Below, one piece after another: positions 18,601 through 26,541 of a DNA stretch of 64,000 bases. The notes below the pieces were generated by a model that saw nothing but the letters and a program-made list of their open reading frames with translations, was not told the origin of the DNA and ran no database searches. Within the stretch, counting starts at the first letter, position 1, and every line of letters starts with the position of its first letter. Source of the DNA: an uncultured Eubacteriales bacterium (GTDB lineage: Bacteria; Bacillota; Clostridia; Oscillospirales; UBA644). The position numbers and the translations under genes are program-made. The stretch is taken from positions 248,001 to 312,000 of the forward strand of contig CAKSTW010000001.1 in NCBI GenBank assembly GCA_934501435.1. Reading direction: 5' to 3'.

Positions 18601-18853
18601 CGTCGGGATGTTCTTTTTCGATAATTCGAGCGACGGTCTCCGCGGTAAGAGGTTCAAGATATATCTCATCCGCAAGGACTTCGTCTGTCATAATCGTCGC
18701 GGGATTGGAGTTTACGAGAACGACGTTTATCCCCTCTTTTTTTAAGATACGGCAAGCCTGCGCGCCCGCATAATCGAATTCCGCCGCCTGTCCGATGACG
18801 ATGGGTCCCGAACCTATGACAAGAACCTTTTTGATATCCTGATTTTTAGGCAT
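15668..18853 (-). CDS. carB: Carbamoyl-phosphate synthase, large subunit
   Basis: A 1061-residue enzyme of the usual length. It makes carbamoyl phosphate from bicarbonate, ammonia (from CarA) and two ATP. Two ATP-grasp halves are seen: first [20 protein letters not shown], second [18 protein letters not shown], with [20 protein letters not shown] and [18 protein letters not shown]. The C-terminal allosteric domain (about 930-1061) ends in [10 protein letters not shown]. It starts 8 bases inside carA with GGAGGAG upstream. As the last gene of argC-J-B-D-F-carA-carB it most likely serves arginine, though it may also feed pyrimidines. Confidence 0.97.
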   Translation of the reverse strand: [1061 protein letters not shown]

Positions 18854-19916
18854 TTTTGTTCTCCTCCATCATCTTTATAAAGCGGTCGAATAAGAATTCC
18901 GTATCCCGCGGTCCTCCGCACGCTTCGGGGTGAAACTGAACCGTAAACGCATTGAATTTCGAATATTCTATCCCCTCGCAGCTGCCGTCGTTCGCGTTAA
19001 TGAAAATTTCTTTTCCGACGTTTTCAATGCTCGGAAAATCGACCGCGTATCCGTGGTTCTGGCTCGTTATATACGTTCTCGTTCCGACAAGGGATTTTAC
19101 GGGCTGATTTACTCCGTGGTGTCCGTATTTCAGTTTTACCGTCTTCCCGCCGACGGAAAGCGCCGTCAGCTGATGACCGAGACATATTCCGAAAAGAGGC
19201 TTTTTTCCGAGCAGTTTTTTTATCTGTTCGATACAGTATGTATTTTCGGCAGGGTCGCCCGGACCGTTCGAAAGCATTATGCCGTCTACGTCTCCCGCAA
19301 GAATTTCTTCCGCCGACGTGTTATACGGAAAAGAAGTAACGGTGCAGCCGCGTTTTGTAAGACAGCGGATAATATTTGCCTTTGCACCGTAATCAAGAAG
19401 GGCTACTTTGAAATTTTCTTTTCCGCAAGCCTTATATACCGCAGGTGCCTTTGAAGAAACTTTCGCGACTTCCCCCGTAACTTTATAATTTTTGATCTCA
19501 GCAAGAGAAACGTCCGCCGAGTCGCTTATCTTTCCGTTCATTACGCCCTCTTCGCGGATAGTGCGCGTAAGTTCCCTTGTATCTATCCCGCAAAGTCCGC
19601 AGACATTCTGTTTTTTTAAGAATTCGTCGAGCGGATATTCGCTTCTGAAATTTGACGGAAAAGAACACAGTTCCCGCACGATATAGCCTTTCACCGCGCA
19701 TTTTCCCTCAAAATCTTTGGGAATGACCCCGTAATTTCCGATAAGAGGAAAGGTCTGGACTACTATCTGCCCCGCGTAAGACGGGTCTGTAAGCGTTTCG
19801 AGATAGCCGACCGTTCCCGTCGTAAAAACGACTTCCCCGACGCTTTCGGCGTCCGCGCCTATCTTATATCCCTCGAATATTTTTCCGTTTGAAAGAATCA
19901 AATATGCTTTTTTCAT
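18846..19916 (-). CDS. carA: Carbamoyl-phosphate synthase, small subunit
   Basis: A 356-residue glutaminase subunit that hydrolyses glutamine and channels ammonia to CarB. The N-terminal CPS domain is followed by the class I glutaminase, with nucleophile Cys in PLFGICLGHQLTAL, the oxyanion SNGPGDP, and the His/Glu in VQFHPEACGGPRDTEFLFDRF. A TSQNHGYAVD segment is also typical. It overlaps carB by 8 bases and lies 12 bases after argF. Confidence 0.97.
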   Translation of the reverse strand: MKKAYLILSNGKIFEGYKIGADAESVGEVVFTTGTVGYLETLTDPSYAGQIVVQTFPLIGNYGVIPKDFEGKCAVKGYIVRELCSFPSNFRSEYPLDEFLKKQNVCGLCGIDTRELTRTIREEGVMNGKISDSADVSLAEIKNYKVTGEVAKVSSKAPAVYKACGKENFKVALLDYGAKANIIRCLTKRGCTVTSFPYNTSAEEILAGDVDGIMLSNGPGDPAENTYCIEQIKKLLGKKPLFGICLGHQLTALSVGGKTVKLKYGHHGVNQPVKSLVGTRTYITSQNHGYAVDFPSIENVGKEIFINANDGSCEGIEYSKFNAFTVQFHPEACGGPRDTEFLFDRFIKMMEENKNA

Positions 19917-19928
19917 CTGAAATATTCC

Positions 19929-20915
19929 TTATACCAAAGTTGCTGCCATGACCGCTTTTATGGTGTGCATTCTGTTCTCCGCCTCGTCGAAAACGAGAGA
20001 GGCTTCGCTCTTAAAAACGCTGTCGGTAACTTCCATGCATGTCATTTTGTATTTATCGTATATCTGTTTGCCTATAACCGTTCCGAGGTCGTGAAATGCT
20101 GGCAGACAGTGCATAAACGCGCATTGTTTTCCCGCGTTTTCCATAACGGCGTCGTTTACCTGATACGGCAAAAGGTCGTGTATCCGCTCGTCCCATACGC
20201 TTTCGGGTTCTCCCATCGAGACCCAGACGTCGGTATAGATAACGTCGGCATTTTTCGTCGCAGCTATCGGGTCTTCGATAAATTCAAGCGTTGAGCCCAA
20301 CTCTTCCGCAATTTTCTTACATTCGCCGATCAGGTTTTTATCGGGAAAATATTTTTTCGGAGCGCAGGCGACAAAATTCATTCCCGTTTTCGCACAGCCG
20401 ACCATAAGAGAATTTCCCATATTGTAGCGGGCGTCGCCCATATAAACGAGTTTTTTGCCCGCAAGAGAACCGAAATGCTCTTTTATAGTAAGGAAATCCG
20501 CAAGTATCTGGGTCGGGTGAAATTCGTTCGTAAGCCCGTTCCAGACGGGAACTCCCGCGTTTTCGGCAAGCGTTTCGACTATTTCCTGCCCGTAGCCGCG
20601 GTATTCTATTCCGTCGAACATTCTTCCCAAAACTTTGGCGGTGTCGGCAATACTTTCCTTTTTGCCTATCTGGGAAGCCGTCGGATCGAGACAAGTCACT
20701 TCCATACCGAGGTCGTGCGCCGCGACCTCAAACGAACAGCGGGTCCTCGTGCTTGTCTTTTCGAAAATCAAAGCGATGTTTTTCCCCTCGCAGATTTTAT
20801 GCTTTATTCCGTTTTTCTTTTCATATTTAAGTTTTGCGGCGTAATCTATAAGATATTCTATTTCTTCTTTTGAGAAATCGAGAAGTTTTAAGAAATTCTT
20901 TCCTTTAAGATCCAT
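19929..20915 (-). CDS. argF: Ornithine carbamoyltransferase
   Basis: A 328-residue enzyme making citrulline from ornithine and carbamoyl phosphate. The carbamoyl-phosphate site is KTSTRTRCSFE, with NEFHPTQILADFLT and the ornithine-binding HCLPAFHD (about 268-275) and DSVFKSEASLVFDEAENRMHT. Its place directly before carA-carB, which supply its substrate, indicates the arginine branch. An AAAGGAG site precedes the ATG. Anabolic role is inferred from context; catabolic ArcB has the same fold. Confidence 0.96.
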   Translation of the reverse strand: MDLKGKNFLKLLDFSKEEIEYLIDYAAKLKYEKKNGIKHKICEGKNIALIFEKTSTRTRCSFEVAAHDLGMEVTCLDPTASQIGKKESIADTAKVLGRMFDGIEYRGYGQEIVETLAENAGVPVWNGLTNEFHPTQILADFLTIKEHFGSLAGKKLVYMGDARYNMGNSLMVGCAKTGMNFVACAPKKYFPDKNLIGECKKIAEELGSTLEFIEDPIAATKNADVIYTDVWVSMGEPESVWDERIHDLLPYQVNDAVMENAGKQCAFMHCLPAFHDLGTVIGKQIYDKYKMTCMEVTDSVFKSEASLVFDEAENRMHTIKAVMAATLV

Positions 20916-20918
20916 TTT

Positions 20919-22085
20919 TCATTCTCCTTTGCAGGCGTTTATTATGATCCGCGCGGCTTTTACAAGCAGAGCGTCGGGGATAGTGAGCGGCGGAAGAAGT
21001 CTTACCCTGTCTTTTGCGGTAAGGCACAGAACTCCGTCCGAAACACATTTTTTAACGACTTCTGCGGCGTTCCTTTTCGTTTTCAATCCGAGCATGAGTC
21101 CGCGCCCCGTCACCTCTTCGATTTCGGGAACATCGGAAAACATATCGGTAAGGATTTTCCCTTTACGCGAGACCTCCGAAAGAAATTTATCGTCAAGCCT
21201 GCTTATCACGTTGTACGCTCCGGCGCAGCAGACGGGATTTCCTCCGAACGTCGAGCCGTGGTCACCGAAGTCGAAAACATTTTCGACCTTTTCGGAAAGC
21301 AGGGTCGCGCCTATCGGAAGTCCTCCGCCGAGCCCTTTTGCCGTCGAAACGACGTCGGGAGTTATTCCGTAATTCATATACGAATACAGTTTTCCCGTTC
21401 GTCCGTTTCCCGTCTGAACCTCGTCGACCATTAAAAGAATATCTTCTTTTTCGGTGAAATCGCGGAGAAACTTCACATAGTCTTTTGAAAGAGGGATAAC
21501 TCCCCCCTCTCCCCTGATACATTCGAAAAGCACCGCCGCAATTTTTGTTTTTCCGGAAAGCGCAATAAGTTCTTCTGGCTTTTCGGCGGTAACGGAAACA
21601 AAACCCGGAGTCAGCGGATTATAAAGTTCGTGATAGTGCTCCTGCCCCGTTGCGGAAAGGGTCGTAAGCGTTCTGCCGTGGAAACTGTTTTTCATAGTAA
21701 CAACGGTGAAGCAGTCATCGCCTTTCTTTTCGGCGGCGTATTTTCTTGCGGCCTTGATCGCACATTCGTTTGCTTCAGCCCCCGAATTCGAAAAGAAGAC
21801 CTTGCTCATTCCCGTCTTTTCGCAAAGAAGCGCTGCAAGTTTTACGCACGGTTCGGTATAGTATAGATTCGAAGTGTGCTGAACTTTGTCAAGCTGTGAA
21901 ATAACGGCGTTTTTCCATTCGGTGTCGGACGCTCCGAAAATATTTACGCCTATTCCGCTCCCCATATCTATATATTCTTTCCCCGAACTGTCGGTAAACA
22001 CCGCGCCTTTGCCCGACACTATCTCAACGGGAAAACGGTTGTAGGTTTTTGCGATATATTCGGAATCCAGACTTGTTATGCTCAT
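20919..22085 (-). CDS. argD: Acetylornithine aminotransferase
   Basis: A 388-residue class III PLP transaminase, converting N-acetylglutamate semialdehyde and glutamate to N-acetylornithine. Motifs: FFSNSGAEANECAIKAARKY, VDEVQTGNGRTGKLY, and the PLP lysine in STAKGLGGGLPIGATL; SFHGRTLTTLSATGQEHY is also present. I start it at the ATG at 22085, preceded by AAGGAG inside the argB end, one base after the argB stop; an upstream start would add 27 residues that do not match the family. Confidence 0.96.
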   Translation of the reverse strand: MSITSLDSEYIAKTYNRFPVEIVSGKGAVFTDSSGKEYIDMGSGIGVNIFGASDTEWKNAVISQLDKVQHTSNLYYTEPCVKLAALLCEKTGMSKVFFSNSGAEANECAIKAARKYAAEKKGDDCFTVVTMKNSFHGRTLTTLSATGQEHYHELYNPLTPGFVSVTAEKPEELIALSGKTKIAAVLFECIRGEGGVIPLSKDYVKFLRDFTEKEDILLMVDEVQTGNGRTGKLYSYMNYGITPDVVSTAKGLGGGLPIGATLLSEKVENVFDFGDHGSTFGGNPVCCAGAYNVISRLDDKFLSEVSRKGKILTDMFSDVPEIEEVTGRGLMLGLKTKRNAAEVVKKCVSDGVLCLTAKDRVRLLPPLTIPDALLVKAARIIINACKGE

Positions 22086-22086
22086 T

Positions 22087-22944
22087 TTATTTCTCCTTAA
22101 AGAGAGTTCCCGCGCCCTCATCGGTAAGCAATTCCATGAGAATGGAATGAGGAACGCGTCCGTCAAGAATAACGACGGTTTTAACGCCTTTATGAATTGC
22201 GTCGACGCAACATTCGACTTTCGGTATCATTCCGCCCGAAATTATTCCGTCGGAATAAAGTTTTTCGGTTTCGTCAAGGCTTATTTCGTGAATAAGAGTC
22301 GTCGGGTCGTCCTTATCTTTAAGGATACCGTCGATATCTGTCATCATTATAAGACGTTCCGCATTTAATGCCCCCGCAATATACGCCGCGGCGGTGTCTC
22401 CGTTGATATTGTACGTATTCCCGTCCTTATCGCACCCGACGGTCGAAAGCACCGGAATATATCCTTTTTCCAGAAGATCCTCTATTGTCTGCGGATTTAT
22501 TTTTGTAACTTCACCGACAAAACCAAGTTTTTCGTCTTTGGTCTTCGATTCGATGATCCTTCCGTCAATACCCGAAAGCCCGACGGCTTTTCCGCCTTTC
22601 ATCTCAAGAAGATTTACAAGCGTCTTATTGACTTTTCCCGCAAGAACCATCTGAACGATATCCATGGTCTCCCTGTCGGTAACGCGGAGACCGTCGATGA
22701 AAACGGCTTCTTTGCCGACTTTTTTCATCGTTTCGCTTATTTCGGGACCGCCGCCGTGAATAAGAACTGTTTTGACGCCGATAAGCCAGAGCAGAACGAT
22801 ATCTTCCATTACCTGCTGCTTTAACGTTTCGTTTATCATCGCGTTTCCGCCGTATTTTACAACGATTGTCTTTCCCGTATATCTTTTTATGTAAGGCAGG
22901 GCCTGAGTTAAGACCTCCGCCCTCTGTGCGTTTGAAAAATTCAT
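22087..22944 (-). CDS. argB: Acetylglutamate kinase
   Basis: A 285-residue amino-acid kinase that phosphorylates N-acetylglutamate, often the feedback-controlled step. Seen are VVKYGGNAMI, LIHGGGPEISETMKKVG, the NINGDTAAAYIAGALNAERLIMMTDIDGIL block and GMIPKVECCVDAIHKGV. The N-terminal extension typical of arginine-sensitive forms (about 10-20 residues before the first strand, SNAQRAEVLTQALPYI) is present, so arginine inhibition is plausible. The ATG has GGAGGT 4 bases upstream. Confidence 0.96.
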   Translation of the reverse strand: MNFSNAQRAEVLTQALPYIKRYTGKTIVVKYGGNAMINETLKQQVMEDIVLLWLIGVKTVLIHGGGPEISETMKKVGKEAVFIDGLRVTDRETMDIVQMVLAGKVNKTLVNLLEMKGGKAVGLSGIDGRIIESKTKDEKLGFVGEVTKINPQTIEDLLEKGYIPVLSTVGCDKDGNTYNINGDTAAAYIAGALNAERLIMMTDIDGILKDKDDPTTLIHEISLDETEKLYSDGIISGGMIPKVECCVDAIHKGVKTVVILDGRVPHSILMELLTDEGAGTLFKEK

Positions 22945-22956
22945 TTTGACCTCCGT

Positions 22957-24171
22957 TTATGTGCGGTAATCGCCGTTGATCTTTACATAATCGTAAGTAA
23001 GATCGCAGCCCCACGCCGTCGAAGAAAAGCCGCCGTCGTTAAGGTTTATTAAAATATTTATTTCCTTTTCCGAAAGAACTACTTTCGCCTTTTCTTCCGA
23101 AAATTCTATTCCCGTACCGTTTTGGCAGACTTTGACTTCGCCTGCGGCGCTTGCAAAGGCAACGTCTATTTTATTGACGTCGACCGCCGCTCCGCTGTAT
23201 CCTATCGCGCAAAGCACCCTCCCCCAGTTCGCGTCCGCTCCGAACATCGCGGCTTTTGTAAGGCTTGAACATACTACGCTCTTTGCGACGGTTTTTGCAA
23301 TTTCTTCGCTCTTTGCGCCCGTGACTTTACATTCGAGAAGTTTTGTCGCTCCCTCACCGTCGGCGGCTATCATTCGGCAAAGATGAACGGCAACGCTGTT
23401 CAGGGCTTTCATGAAAATCGCATAATCGCCGTTTTCCTCGGTTATTTCAGGGTTTTCCGCCATTCCGTTGCAAAGGACCGTGACCATATCGTTTGTGGAG
23501 GTGTCGCCGTCGATGCTTATCATATTGAAAGTATTTTTTACATCTGCCGAAAGCGCTTTCTGCAGAAGAGCCGGGGTTATCGCGACGTCGCTCGTGATAA
23601 AAACGAGCATTGTCGCCATATTCGGGTGGATCATTCCGCTTCCCTTCGCAATTCCTCCGATGTGACAGGTTTTTTTGCCTAGTTCAAATTCGACGGCGAT
23701 CTCTTTTTTCACCGTATCGGTCGTCATAATACCTGCTGCGGCATCTTCGCTTCCGTCCGTATTCAACCCCGAAACAAGCGTTTCAAGTCCGTTTTTTATG
23801 GGGTTCGGGTCAAGCGGCTGACCGATAACTCCCGTTGAGGCGATGACTATATCGTCTGCGCTGCATTTAAGCGCCGCTGCCGCAGCCTCGCAGATCTCTT
23901 CGGCGACCCCGACCCCGCCCGCGCAGCAGGTGTTTGCTATTCCGCTGTTGCAGATACAAGCCTTTGCCTGTCCGTTTTTAAGATGATTTCTTGTTACGGT
24001 AATCGGGGCTCCGAACACAAGATTCGTCGTATATACCGCCGCGCACGAAGCAATTTTTTCGCTTACAATAAGCGACAGGTCTTTTTTTATTTTATTTTTC
24101 CTTATGCCGCAATGGATTCCGTTCGCAACAAAGCCTTTCGCGGCACAAACTCCTCCGTTTATTATTTTCAT
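22957..24171 (-). CDS. argJ: Glutamate N-acetyltransferase / amino-acid acetyltransferase
   Basis: A 404-residue self-cleaving Ntn-type enzyme that moves the acetyl group from N-acetylornithine to glutamate and, in bifunctional forms, makes acetylglutamate from acetyl-CoA. The autocleavage region GSGMIHPNMATMLVFIT is intact, with cleavage expected just before the Thr of ATML. The order C-J-B-D and absence of a separate argA or argE here suggest a cyclic pathway. The ATG overlaps the argC stop (ATGA) and has AAGGAG upstream. Confidence 0.95.
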   Translation of the reverse strand: MKIINGGVCAAKGFVANGIHCGIRKNKIKKDLSLIVSEKIASCAAVYTTNLVFGAPITVTRNHLKNGQAKACICNSGIANTCCAGGVGVAEEICEAAAAALKCSADDIVIASTGVIGQPLDPNPIKNGLETLVSGLNTDGSEDAAAGIMTTDTVKKEIAVEFELGKKTCHIGGIAKGSGMIHPNMATMLVFITSDVAITPALLQKALSADVKNTFNMISIDGDTSTNDMVTVLCNGMAENPEITEENGDYAIFMKALNSVAVHLCRMIAADGEGATKLLECKVTGAKSEEIAKTVAKSVVCSSLTKAAMFGADANWGRVLCAIGYSGAAVDVNKIDVAFASAAGEVKVCQNGTGIEFSEEKAKVVLSEKEINILINLNDGGFSSTAWGCDLTYDYVKINGDYRT

Positions 24172-25106
24172 TTCCGATTCTCCTTATATTTCAGATTAAG
24201 TCCGAAAGAGTCTTCAACTCCGAGACTTATATTCATATTTTGTATTGCCGCGCCCGACGCGCCTTTTCCGAGATTGTCAAAGCGGGAAACAAGCAGAATT
24301 CTCTCTTCGTTTCCGCAGACGGTTATCTGCATATCGTCATACCCCGAAAGTTCGCGCGCAGACAGGAAATTTCCGACATCTTCCTCGAAATGCACAAGCC
24401 CCTTTTTATAATAATCGCCGTAAACTTCCTTTATTGCTTTGATCCCGCCCGTAACGCTTTCCCCGAAAAGAGTTACCGTAACTTCCATTCCCGAATAAAA
24501 AGGCGCGACTATCGGGCAGAATATCGGAGCAGAAAAAAGACCGCAGACTTTTTTCATTTCGGGAAGATGTTTATGCGTCTGGGAAACGGCGTACATCCGC
24601 GGAGCGTCAAGCAGTTTGTCTCTGTTTTCCGATTCATATTCTTCAATCATCTTTTTCCCGCCGCCCGAATATCCGGTGAGAGAAAACGCAGAAAGAGGAA
24701 CTCCCGGCGAAATTATCCCGTTTTTCACAAGCGGCTCGACAAGAGAAATAAATCCGCTAGCGTGACAGCCGGGATTCGCTATTCTTTTCGCCGCGGCGAT
24801 CTTCTGACGGTTGTCCGAAATTTCAGCAAAACCGTAAACAAAATCGGGGCTTGTCCTATAGGCGGTCGAAGTATCTATTATCACAACGTCCGGGTTTTCG
24901 ACAAGAGACACGGCCTCTCTTGCGGCGTCGTCGGGAAGACACAGAATTGAAATATCCGAGCTGTTCAGACATTCACGTCTCGCCTCTTTATCTTTCCGTT
25001 TTTCTTCGGATAAAGTAACGATTTTGATATCGTCCCTTCCCTGTAGCCGTTCTTTTATGCGGAGCCCCGTTGTTCCCGCGCTCCCGTCAATAAACACTTT
25101 TTTCAT
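24168..25106 (-). CDS. argC: N-acetyl-gamma-glutamyl-phosphate reductase
   Basis: A 312-residue NADPH-dependent reductase, short ArgC type. The Rossmann start is VFIDGSAGTTGLRIKERL; the catalytic cysteine is in ANPGCHASGFISLVEPL, and LTGYSGGGKKMIEEYE with SQTHKHLPEM is typical of type 2 ArgC. I start it at the ATG at 25106 with AAGGAAG upstream; an earlier start 8 codons upstream would overlap the ARG box. It heads the arginine operon. Confidence 0.95.
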   Translation of the reverse strand: MKKVFIDGSAGTTGLRIKERLQGRDDIKIVTLSEEKRKDKEARRECLNSSDISILCLPDDAAREAVSLVENPDVVIIDTSTAYRTSPDFVYGFAEISDNRQKIAAAKRIANPGCHASGFISLVEPLVKNGIISPGVPLSAFSLTGYSGGGKKMIEEYESENRDKLLDAPRMYAVSQTHKHLPEMKKVCGLFSAPIFCPIVAPFYSGMEVTVTLFGESVTGGIKAIKEVYGDYYKKGLVHFEEDVGNFLSARELSGYDDMQITVCGNEERILLVSRFDNLGKGASGAAIQNMNISLGVEDSFGLNLKYKENRK

Positions 25107-25123
25107 CGGTTTCTTCCTTATGT

Positions 25124-25141
25124 TTTGCATAAATATTCAAA
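25124..25141 (-). promoter_or_regulatory. ArgR (ARG) box
   Basis: Core TGCATAAATATTCA (25126-25139) matches the ArgR half-pair pattern TGNAT-WWWW-ATNCA at every fixed position. It lies about 12-26 bases after the -10 of the argC promoter, over the predicted start of transcription, where arginine-bound ArgR would repress. Pattern match by eye. Confidence 0.75.
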
Positions 25142-25152
25142 TATATGCCCAT

Positions 25153-25181
25153 ATTTTAGCATATCATTATATTTATGTCAA
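25153..25181 (-). promoter_or_regulatory. Sigma-A promoter of the arginine operon
   Basis: On the minus strand: TTGACA, 17 bases, TAAAAT, with an extended -10 TGC. It is near-consensus and sits immediately upstream of the ARG box and argC. Confidence 0.8.
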
Positions 25182-25247
25182 GTGTTTACAGAGAAATTTC
25201 CCTAAAAAGTCACTTTTTCATCGTAATGAATAATTGTATAAATATGC

Positions 25248-25284
25248 AAAAAAAAGACTGCGGAACAAGAAAGTTACGCAGTCT
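25248..25284. terminator. Intrinsic terminator after cotJC
   Basis: Stem AGACTGCG / CGCAGTCT with a 14-base loop; on the minus strand it is followed by seven Ts. T-rich sequence also follows on the plus side. Confidence 0.8.
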
Positions 25285-25294
25285 CTCTTATTTT

Positions 25295-25891
25295 TTATTT
25301 ATCGAACGCGGGGTTTATCGCGTAGAAGTTCTTTTCGTCGAGCCGTTGCCTTACTATTCCTATACATTCGCCGAATCGCTGATAATGTACGATCTCCCGT
25401 TCCCGCAAAAAGCGTATCGCGTCTCTTACGTCGGGGTCGTCGACAAGCCGCAGTATATTGTCGTAGGTCATTCTTGCTTTTTGCTCTGCCGCAAGGTCTT
25501 CGTTAAGGTCCGCAAGAACGTCGCCGGTGACGGCAAAGGTCGCCGCCGAAAGAGGAACGCCTGCGCTGTCCTGCGGGTAAACGCCCGCCGTATGATTGAC
25601 GAAATAAGCGTCAAAACCCGCCTCTTCGATCTGGGACGAAGTCAGGTTTCGGGTAAGTTGATGAACCATCGACGCTATCATTTCGAAATGCCCGAGTTCC
25701 TCCGTGCCGATGTCGGTAAGAGCGGCACGGACTTCGGGATAAGGCATCGAATATCTCTGGCTCAGATAGCGCAGCGACGCTCCTATTTCGCCGTGAGGCC
25801 CGCCGTACTGGCTTATTATTATCTGTGCCGCCTTCGGGTCGGGTTTCTTTATATCAAGAGGATATTCCAAAGATTTATCGTAAAAAAACAT
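25295..25891 (-). CDS. cotJC: Spore coat protein CotJC (manganese-catalase-like)
   Basis: A 198-residue di-manganese ferritin-like protein of the spore coat. The helical bundle shows likely metal ligands in TDIGTEELGHFEMIASMVHQL and AEQKARMTY, REREIVHYQRFGE. CotJC is a coat component resembling manganese catalase and may protect against peroxide. It follows cotJB in the order A-B-C, the arrangement seen in Bacillus, where the operon is sigma-E controlled. The ATG has GGAGACGG upstream. It ends in a terminator. Confidence 0.95.
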   Translation of the reverse strand: MFFYDKSLEYPLDIKKPDPKAAQIIISQYGGPHGEIGASLRYLSQRYSMPYPEVRAALTDIGTEELGHFEMIASMVHQLTRNLTSSQIEEAGFDAYFVNHTAGVYPQDSAGVPLSAATFAVTGDVLADLNEDLAAEQKARMTYDNILRLVDDPDVRDAIRFLREREIVHYQRFGECIGIVRQRLDEKNFYAINPAFDK

Positions 25892-25906
25892 AATCCGTCT
25901 CCTTCT

Positions 25907-26149
25907 TTAATCCCATGGCCACGGATCGCATATCCATGTCCAGTTTTTGTCGGTCGCCGCATTTTCGGCTGTCAGCGCACCGAATTTTTTTTCGTATTCG
26001 TTTTTCAGTTTTCCCGTGTTTTCGGAATATTCCCTAAACGCTTTGAGCGCTTTTTCGTCCTGAGGGTGAGTATCCAGGAATATCGCGGTCTCTATCGTCG
26101 CAAAGCGTTCCGCCATAAGTTTCTTCATAAGATGCTGTCTTTCCGTCAT
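25907..26149 (-). CDS. cotJB: Spore coat protein CotJB
   Basis: An 80-residue protein with the CotJB pattern: a conserved helical MAERFATIETAIFLDTHPQDEKAL segment, then a Trp-rich end WTWICDPWPWD. It is required with CotJA and CotJC for coat assembly; no enzymatic motif is known. An AAAGGAG site lies before the ATG. Confidence 0.94.
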   Translation of the reverse strand: MTERQHLMKKLMAERFATIETAIFLDTHPQDEKALKAFREYSENTGKLKNEYEKKFGALTAENAATDKNWTWICDPWPWD

Positions 26150-26150
26150 A

Positions 26151-26390
26151 TTACGTCTCCTTTTTATATCCGAGGAACGGCAGGTCGAGTTTTTTGAAGA
26201 GAGTTCCCGACATCAACGCCTCTTCCGTTCCGTATAAAAGTTCAAAAGTCTGGCTCGGAATATACGCCATCGCAAGAACCGGACCGACGTCGCTTTTTTT
26301 CGCAAAAACTTCCGCCGCGCCGTCCGTTATCTCTTTCTGCAAAGAAACCGGAGTCTCTTCTTCCGGGACAGAATATATATCGTTAAGCAA
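26151..26390 (-). CDS. cotJA: Spore coat protein CotJA
   Basis: A 79-residue CotJA: the hallmark is AMAYIPSQTFELLYGTEEALMSGTLFKKLDLPFLGYKKE, of which the core is LAMAYIPSQ, near residues 40-77. The start is TTG at 26390, with AAAGGA upstream; there is no in-frame ATG before it and none inside until residue 41, so the TTG is the best choice. It heads cotJABC, and its promoter is not clear by eye. Confidence 0.88.
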   Translation of the reverse strand: MLNDIYSVPEEETPVSLQKEITDGAAEVFAKKSDVGPVLAMAYIPSQTFELLYGTEEALMSGTLFKKLDLPFLGYKKET

Positions 26391-26492
26391 GTTGATTTTC
26401 CTTTCGTCTTTATATGTTTCACGGACAGAAATTTTACCGTCCGCACTAATATCCTATGCAGAAAAATACCGAAAGGTTTTCCCGCAAAACCC

Positions 26493-26521
26493 TTGAACAT
26501 TCAAAAGAAATATGTTAGAAT
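26493..26521 (+). promoter_or_regulatory. Sigma-A-type promoter
   Basis: TTGAAC, 17 bases, TAGAAT, about 20 bases before the start of the membrane-anchored hypothetical gene at 26542. Confidence 0.55.
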
Positions 26522-26541
26522 ATATTCGGCGGTGAAAAAAG

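Noticed and set aside
26391..26541. Sigma-E promoter for cotJ
   Set aside because: Several CATA boxes are seen but none has a matching -35 at 13-15 bases; not strong enough to call.
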